The notes below the pieces were generated by a model, which was not told the origin of the DNA, searched no databases, and was given only the letters and a program-made list of their open reading frames with translations. A stretch of DNA of 64,000 nt from contig NC_080079.1 in NCBI RefSeq assembly GCF_949987535.1, forward strand, positions 4,017,001 through 4,081,000, read 5' to 3'. The translations under genes and the position numbers were made by a program. Below, one piece after another: positions 57,946 through 64,000 of the stretch (position 1 is its first letter; each line of letters begins with the position of its first letter). This DNA comes from Balaenoptera acutorostrata (Eukaryota; Chordata; Mammalia; Artiodactyla; Balaenopteridae).

Positions 57946-58095
57946 CTGTTGCTGTGGCGGTCAGAGCTCAGTAAAACCTTAATCCACTTGACTGTTGATG
58001 GGTGGGGCTGGGTTCCCTCCCTGTTGCTGTGGCGATCAGAGCCCAGTAAAACCTTAATCCACTTGACTGTTGATGGGTGGGGCTGGGTTCCCTCC
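57946..58095. repeat. 75-bp tandem duplication in the L1 5' UTR
   Basis: Two copies starting 'ctgttgctgtggcg' at 57,946 and 58,021 differ at two positions. A third copy begins ('ctgttg') and stops. This recalls the repeated promoter monomers of some other mammalian L1 lineages, though only two copies exist here. Confidence 0.95.
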
Positions 58096-58754
58096 CTGTT
58101 GGTTGTTTTGCCTGAGGCAACCCAACACTGGAGCCTACCCGTGCTCTTTGGTGGGGTTAATGGCAGACTCTGGGAGGGCTCACGCCAAGGAGAACTTCCC
58201 AGGACCTCTGCTGCCAGTGTCCTTATCCCCACGGTGAAACAGAGCCACCACTCGCCTCTGCAGGAGACCCCCCAACACCAGCAGGTACGTCTGGTTCAGT
58301 CTCCCCCAGGGTCACTGCTCCTTCCCCTGGGTCCCGATGCACACATTACTTTGTGTGTGCCCTCCAAGAGTGGGGTCTCTGTTTCCCCCAGTCCTGTCAC
58401 AGTCCTGCAATCAATTCCCACTAGACTTCAAAGTCTGATTCTCTAGGAATTCCTCCTCCCTTTGCCGGACCCCCAGGTTGGGAAGCCTGAGGTGGGGCTC
58501 AGAACCTTCACTCCAGTGGGTGGACTTCTGTGGTATAAGTGTTCGCCAGTCTGTGAGTCACCCACCCAGCAGTTATGGGATTTGATTTTACTCTGATTGA
58601 GCCCCTCCTACCGTCTCACTGTGGCTTCTCCTCTGTCCTTGGACGTGGGGTGTCCTCCTTGGTGAAGTCCAGGGTCTTCCTGTCAATGATTGTCCAGCAG
58701 CCAGTTGTGATTCTGGTGCTCTCGCAAGAGGGAGTGAGAGCACGTCCTTCTACT

Positions 58755-58766
58755 CCGCCATCTTGG
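58755..58766 (-). promoter_or_regulatory. YY1-type site at the L1 5' end
   Basis: The minus strand reads 'ccaagatggcgg', matching the YY1 core AAGATGGCGG, eight bases inside the element. In human L1 a YY1 site at the same place sets the correct transcription start; equivalent function here is inferred. Confidence 0.75.
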
Positions 58767-58773
58767 TTAATCT

Positions 58774-58790
58774 CCCAAGTGAGCATTTTT
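58774..58790. repeat. Right 17-bp target-site duplication
   Basis: Identical to 51,222-51,238 and followed by 'aatcatc', which places the original nick at TTTTT/AA. Confidence 0.95.
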
Positions 58791-59130
58791 AATCATCAAA
58801 TTCATTTTATTTGCTCTCTTTGTTCAGATATAACAATTATTCATCATCTGCATCTTTGTCTTCCTCCATATTTACACTTCATCTAAATCAGTGCCATCCT
58901 CTTTCTGCAATGGCATGACATTTCTTAGCATGTCCTTTGATTTATTAATTTACCTTTCTGCATTGTTGATTCTGCTCATTGATGCTTATATTAAGCTTCC
59001 AATTTATGCCATAATATTTAATTTTTCTTAAGTTTACTTACTGGCTCAAACAGCTGCCCATTATCTTTTCTGTCTTATTATCTTATTTTCATCTCTGTTC
59101 ACAAAGTCAATGCTTCACTAACATCCTTGA
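58791..59130 (-). mobile_element. L1M-type LINE, right part (ORF1-like region)
   Basis: Old sequence resumes directly after the young L1. 'tttacctttctgcattgttg' and 'aaacagctgcccattatctt' suggest degraded LINE ORF1 in reverse. Low certainty beyond about 59,100. Confidence 0.4.
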
Positions 59131-62109
59131 GAATGTGAAGCTGTAAATATCTTAAATTTTCCTCTATCTATTGAACTACACCTTATTTCAAAGTGTATTC
59201 TTTATCTTTCCAATTTATGTTACATCTTTGCCTTCATTTTCATTGCAGAATTTTTACACGGGCCTTGTGTTATTTTGTTGCTATATGTTCATCTTTGAAT
59301 AAGAGTGTTTTCTTTTGTTGTGTTCTTACCAATGTTCCAATTGTGTTCTTACAATATTCCTTGGCATCCTTCCTATTCACCTACCTACAGTTTTAATCCA
59401 TCCTTCACAGACCATCAACTCCAGCCTCTCAACCCTGGTTCTATCACTCACTGCCACCCTGCTGCTTCAGACAGCTGGGGAGGGAACCATGGATGTGGGT
59501 TATCAAAGCTGACAACTTTGATCTTTATACTCTCCTTGTAAGTTCACTAACTACCCTGCACCTGGAGTCAGGTTTTCCAACTTGGAGCTTATCCTACTGT
59601 GACCAGGGGATGTTTCCTTGGTTTGTGGTTACTATTCAGTTTGGGGGGTAAATTCTGCCTTTTTGGTGAAAAGTTATAATAATTAGAGAGAAGTTTTCTG
59701 TCCAGGCTATTGGGTTGCTGTTGTTATTGTTTTTGTTGTAACTTTATGTAGCTTCCCAAGCATCTTTGTTTTGGGTTGCTTATCCCTGATCAAGTCACTT
59801 CTAGATTATTTCTTACCTCTCACAGAATTCACAAGATCAGAGAAGACAAAAGTGGTGTCCATAATAGCTCTTTAATCCCAAACAGCATTGAATGTTTATT
59901 AATGAATCAAAAATAAAAATCAAGGAAAGAATTCTGCTATGTTTTCCTCAGTCTCCAGTATTATGAGTCCCCATCCTTGTAAACTGGTGACTACCAGTGA
60001 GGCTTTTAACAACTCTCTCCACTTTCTTCATACCACACTGCTCAGCTTTTTCCAAAAAGAGAGTTGTAAGTGGATTCCCAGGATGGCCGTTAAATTTGAT
60101 GCCAGTTGTATTGTAGAAATATGGGATTTATGATTTTTCAAAAGTTCAGTAAACATTGTAAATGAAAACGAAAGTGGAAGTCTTCCCTCTTAGACCTATT
60201 AACATTTTATTTCTTACTATTTGCTCTAGGACCTCACATTGCCAGGGATGGCACTGGTCTCCATCTCTGGGGACCTGAGATGCCTGCTGGCCAAAGTAGG
60301 AGTGACGCATTGCTAACCATGGAACATGCTGGTTGGAGAGCTTGAAACGTGGTGCCTGATGCAAGGGCTCTTGATGCCCCGGCCTTGGGATTTTAGACAA
60401 CAATGACTCCTCAGGGTCATATTTCCCATGAAAAAAAGTTGGAATGTGTGCTGGGTCCGCAGCCTATGATCCAGCGATGACCGCAGCACATGACACGTTT
60501 CATGTGTTTCACGGGACATGGAGATGACTCTCTGGAAGGGTGGGGCAGGGGCAGGCAGGAGCGAAGTGTTGGTGGTGGAAATCAAGCCAAAGCTTCACGC
60601 TCCTGTCTGTGATGTCTGCCGTCGTGCACATCTGAGATCAATGTTGGGATAACTTTATCAAGTTTCTATGCCATGGCCTGGAAGAAGAAGCAAAGATAAT
60701 CAAAATTTTCAACGACTAAGGTTAGTGAAGGAAACCGATGTCCAGAGAGTTTACGTTGATCCGAGCGCATCTGCAGGACCCATGTGTTGGCACAGGTGCA
60801 AGTGTTGGGCCAGGGGCCCTGCGTCTCCTCCAGCCCAGGCCCCACTGAGGCAATCAGATTTCCCCAGGTTCCTAGAGCTGCCACTCATCCCTCTCCAAAG
60901 GGGTCACCTGTACTTCTTGGCCAGGTGGAGCCACCTGGAAGACTTCCAGCCACCATGTGGGAGGACTCCCGTCCCTTCTCTCCCAGGCCTACCTGGGAAG
61001 CCGCTCCCTGCAACCTTGTAGGGAATTTTAGGGCCAGGGAGAGGGGGGCACCCTCCCCCCATGCTGCAGGTGGCCTGTTTCTGCCTTAAAATGGTATGAA
61101 AATTCTAGGGTAATCTTGGTTGTATCCTTCCAAATTAGACCCCATAGAATCAGACTTCTGTTTTCTACACTAGGAAGGCCACTGTCCCCAGAGCCACCAC
61201 AGGGCCATGTCTGGGGAGATGGGGAAGCAGGAGTCAGGAGGCACGACTCGGAGTTAGGACTGTGAGAGCAAACCCCTTAGAGAAACCTCAGGTTCCTGCT
61301 GGGACAGAAACGTGTCCATTCTTTCTACTTGGAAATTTATTATTTTCTGAACTTTTCAGAAAGGATAGTGCACCACTGTATACAATGAAATAATAAGGTT
61401 ATGAATAGTGGGATTTTTTTTTAAAGTAAAGAGTGCCCAATTCCATAACGAATCTGCAGGACACAGACACAGCAAAATCATTTTACCTGGACACACAGGT
61501 AGAAAGACAAGGGCCAAGTGCGTGGTGGAAGATGGCAGAAGGGAAGGTGGCTGTGATGGTTGTGAGCTCTCGCTCTTGTGTTTTCTTTTGAATTTGTGCT
61601 GGGGTGGCTGACACGGGAAGATCTGCCGAGCAGTAGTTGTTCAATTTTACTTGAATGTGGAGAGGTCCCAGAGAGGGTCATTTCTCAAAAAAAAAAAAAA
61701 AAAAAAAAGGAAAAGAAAAGGATTTGGTAGCCCAAATTTTGGATCTGCCTTAATGCAGACTAAAGCTCAGAGTCTCTGAGGGATGTGTTCGCCCTTCTAG
61801 ATTTCCCCGTCCAGCTTTAGCAGAAGCCAGAGAACACAGAGGTGAACAGGACGTCATCGGTAGGTGCCAGAAGTGCTGGAATCCCAGGTCGGAGGAAAGC
61901 ATGAACTCCACATTGCAGAAATGGAGACCAGCTGGAGACCCTGAATCACACCATGAACCCTGTGCACCCCCAACCCTAGAGGCTCCACTTCCACAGCTCA
62001 AGTCCGAATGCTGCTTCTGAGTCATGACTAAGCTCCCATGCCCACAAGGAAACGTAGATTCTGCTTCCAGGCCTTTTGACCCCTACTGAACAGTGATGCA
62101 CATGGGCAG
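59131..62109. other. No gene recognised
   Basis: The left part may still be old LINE. From about 60,200 the sequence is GC-richer and repeat-poor, with overlapping short frames that show no recognisable domain. Confidence 0.3.
61687..61708. repeat. A-tract of about 22
   Basis: A homopolymer A run followed by 'ggaaaagaaaagg'. No SINE or L1 body precedes it, so it looks like a simple repeat and not a retroposon tail. Confidence 0.85.
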
Positions 62110-62450
62110 TGCTCTAGGTTGAATAGTGAACCCCCAAATTCATGTCCACATGGAAACTTAGAACGTGACTCTATTTGGAGATAGGGTCTTAGCAGATGGA
62201 AATAGTAAAGATGAGATTATCCTGAATCAGGTGGGCCCAAAATCCTATGACTGGTGTTCTTTATAAGACACCATGTGAAGACAGAGGCAGAGATTGGAGT
62301 GATGTGTCTATAAGCCAAGGGACACAAAAGATTTCAGGCCACCACTGGAAGCTGAGCCCTAACGGGAGAGGGGAGATCTGAATCATTCTGTATCTCCTCC
62401 CCTGCCCTGGCCTACCTCTACCTCTGTCCAGGAGCTTCTGCAGGTCACAG
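62110..62450 (+). mobile_element. MLT1-type LTR (ERVL-MaLR), plus strand
   Basis: 'taggttgaatagtgaacccc', 'caaattcatgtccacatgga', 'tatttggagatagggtctta', 'tgttctttataagacaccat' and 'gtgaagacagaggcagagat' give the sense order of a MaLR LTR. The 3' end is worn and its limit uncertain. Confidence 0.65.
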
Positions 62451-64000
62451 GGCATGTCCCACGTGTCTTCTGAAACAGGTGACCACCTGGCTCCTCACTG
62501 GGGCTCCGCATCACGTATGCTGGGTCACCTGTCTGTGCCAAGGCTGCCCCACTCCATACTCAGCGGGGTCCAGCCCTCAGAGTGGCCGAGCCCTACCGGG
62601 TCGCATGCCTTCTCACTTTCATTTTCTCCTTTAAGGCCACTGCACACCAAAATATAAACAGGATTCTTCTCCCCCCAGCTAAAACTCAAACACTAGCTCA
62701 AGCAAGTAAGTGTTGGGAAGAGTCACTCACCCCCAGGCCCACAGGAGAGCAGTGGGCATCCTAGCACGGAGGTGGGTGGAAATTGCTCCCCCATATCCAG
62801 CAGGTCCCCCCCAGGCCCCATATCCTGGCCTACGTGGGCTACCGGGGGTCATCACCACATATGAAACGCAGACTTTGAATAAGAAAAGTAATAATTTCAT
62901 TTCTAGATCTTTCAGCAGCTGAGAAAGTGAAATTAAAGCCCTAGTTGTAGGCCCTTTATCGTGAATGATCCCGAGTCAGAAGAAAGGAGACTGGGATTCC
63001 TGTATGGCCATTGGCCCCCAAGGCCACCCAAACTTCTTCAGCTGGCCCTTGGGCTCCGAGTGGAGACTTACGTGTTTTTCCACATCATCGTAAAAGTTAA
63101 TCTGCAGCTGAGGAATGTAAAGTTTCTTGTAAAATTGTGGATGGTCATTCTGGCTGCGGGGAGAGAGTCTGCATCAGAAGTGACCCACAATGAGTATTCT
63201 CTCGTTGGCTCAAGATGGGAAGACCCTCAAAGATCTCTGGAATGTCCCACAGAGCAGTCACTCCACTTAGGACTGAAGTCATCTGTGCAAAGCAGATTTT
63301 TTAAGTCTTAAAGTCAATGGAAGTCTTTACTTTGCTAAAGTCTGGGACCCAGGCTCCTTTATGCCATCCTCACCCCCAGTTCCTGTTGACCAGCGGGCCT
63401 GCTCAAGGCATCTCCAGGGCATGATCCCTCTAGGGCTTTGAGGGCTTTGGGGTTCCCTGTGCACCACCCTGGCAGAGGAGACCCAGGGGTCCTGCCTCTG
63501 AATCCCTCCCCCAACCGCCTTCTCCCACCCTACCAGGAAGCCTGCGTGTACCACGTTGCCTGAGGCTTTGGGTCAGGCTGTCAAGCTTCTGTAGGGGTTT
63601 CCCCAGGGATGGCCAGCAAGGTGCACTCCTGTCCCCGTGTCCTAGAGTGCCTTCGTGCCTGCTAAGCCCATGTAAGGGGAGAAAGCCAGGGCCCAGGCAC
63701 CTGACACCCTCACCCACCTGGATCTGCCTTCTCCTCCCATACACCTCCAACCCAGAAAAGGTGGCATTTCCTTCTCTTGCTGGGTGATAGCAACTTCCTG
63801 GACTTCACATCCCAAGATGACTCGACCCCAGAGCTAGAGTAAAACTCTGTGCTCTAACCCAGCACGCTGACCCTGTGTATGGCAACTCCAGGAATTTAGT
63901 AAATCCTTCTCTCTCCCAGCAATGCATGGCTTTTAAATCCGTTGCTTGCTGGGGACTCACAAATCTTCTTTGCCAGTCAAGGCTGAAAAACGACTTTGTT
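62451..64000. other. No gene recognised
   Basis: Moderately GC-rich, repeat-poor sequence. Frames of up to 116 codons overlap on both strands without recognisable content. 'ccccagagctagagtaaaac' near 63,820 faintly recalls a MIR. Confidence 0.3.

Larger units (their letters stand above)
51239..58773 (-). mobile_element. Full-length young L1 with intact ORFs and a 3' transduction
   Basis: One insertion unit of about 7.5 kb. On the minus strand it comprises a 5' UTR starting 'agattaaccaagatggcgg' (58,773 down to 57,807), ORF1, a 58-nt spacer, ORF2, an L1 3' UTR ending in an A-rich run near 52,815, about 1.57 kb of non-L1 DNA and a poly(A) tail. Perfect 17-bp duplications flank it. Intact ORFs, complete 5' end and unworn duplications all indicate a recent insertion by L1's own machinery. 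The tail is short (10-15 A), and whether it is still mobile cannot be told from sequence. Confidence 0.95.
57807..58773 (-). promoter_or_regulatory. L1 5' UTR with internal promoter
   Basis: About 970 bp upstream of ORF1, ending exactly at the target duplication. L1 transcription starts from within this region by pol II. It is GC-richer than the rest of the element and contains a 75-bp tandem duplication. Boundaries follow from the ORF1 start and the duplication, not from mapped transcripts. Confidence 0.8.

Noticed and set aside
62961..63311. 116-codon plus-strand frame
   Set aside because: No domain and no splice or promoter context that I can support; competing frames nearby.

Overview
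The window is mammalian nuclear DNA, most likely from a cetacean. Six tRNA-derived SINEs start with the 'ACTTCCCTGGTGGCGCAGTGG' type head known from cetacean and other artiodactyl CHR/tRNA-Glu SINEs. The L1 lineage is also cetartiodactyl. I saw no BovB LINE or Bov-A SINE, which argues against a ruminant. I recognise no host protein-coding exon, rRNA, functional tRNA or CRISPR. More than half of the sequence is interspersed repeats, and nearly all open frames are retroelement ORFs or their shadows.

Layout. 0.6-8.8 kb: old L1M copies on the minus strand, carrying a SINE, a younger 5'-truncated L1 and a Tigger-like DNA transposon. 8.8-16 kb: mostly unclassified and GC-richer, with a long CT microsatellite, one MER5A and MIR traces. 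16-19.3 kb: decayed L1 on both strands, a second Tigger-like element and a 56-bp L1 stub. 19.4-25.3 kb: a SINE, old minus-strand L1M, an MLT1-type LTR and a younger L1 piece. 25.3-29.4 kb: little recognised except a second MLT1-type LTR. 29.5-34.2 kb: a long old L1M with two SINEs in it. 34.2-39.0 kb: a near-complete but dead L1. 39.0-40.9 kb: a possible LTR piece, a 41-bp tandem array, an ancient repeat and a SINE. 41-49 kb: old L1 and L2 and a stack of nested insertions. 49.4-59.1 kb: an old L1M split by a full-length young L1. 59.1-64 kb: mostly unclassified, with a third MLT1-type LTR.

The most notable object is the minus-strand L1 at 51,239-58,773. It has an open 301-codon ORF1 and an open 1,272-codon ORF2 with every catalytic residue I could check. 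Its 5' end carries a YY1-type motif. It is bounded by a perfect 17-bp target-site duplication at a TTTTT/AA endonuclease site. Between the L1's own 3' end and the final poly(A) lie about 1.57 kb of non-L1 DNA, including an 82-bp minisatellite of almost 11 copies and an AATAAA signal 19 nt before the tail. This is the structure of a 3' transduction inserted as one unit. I found no undescribed gene system.
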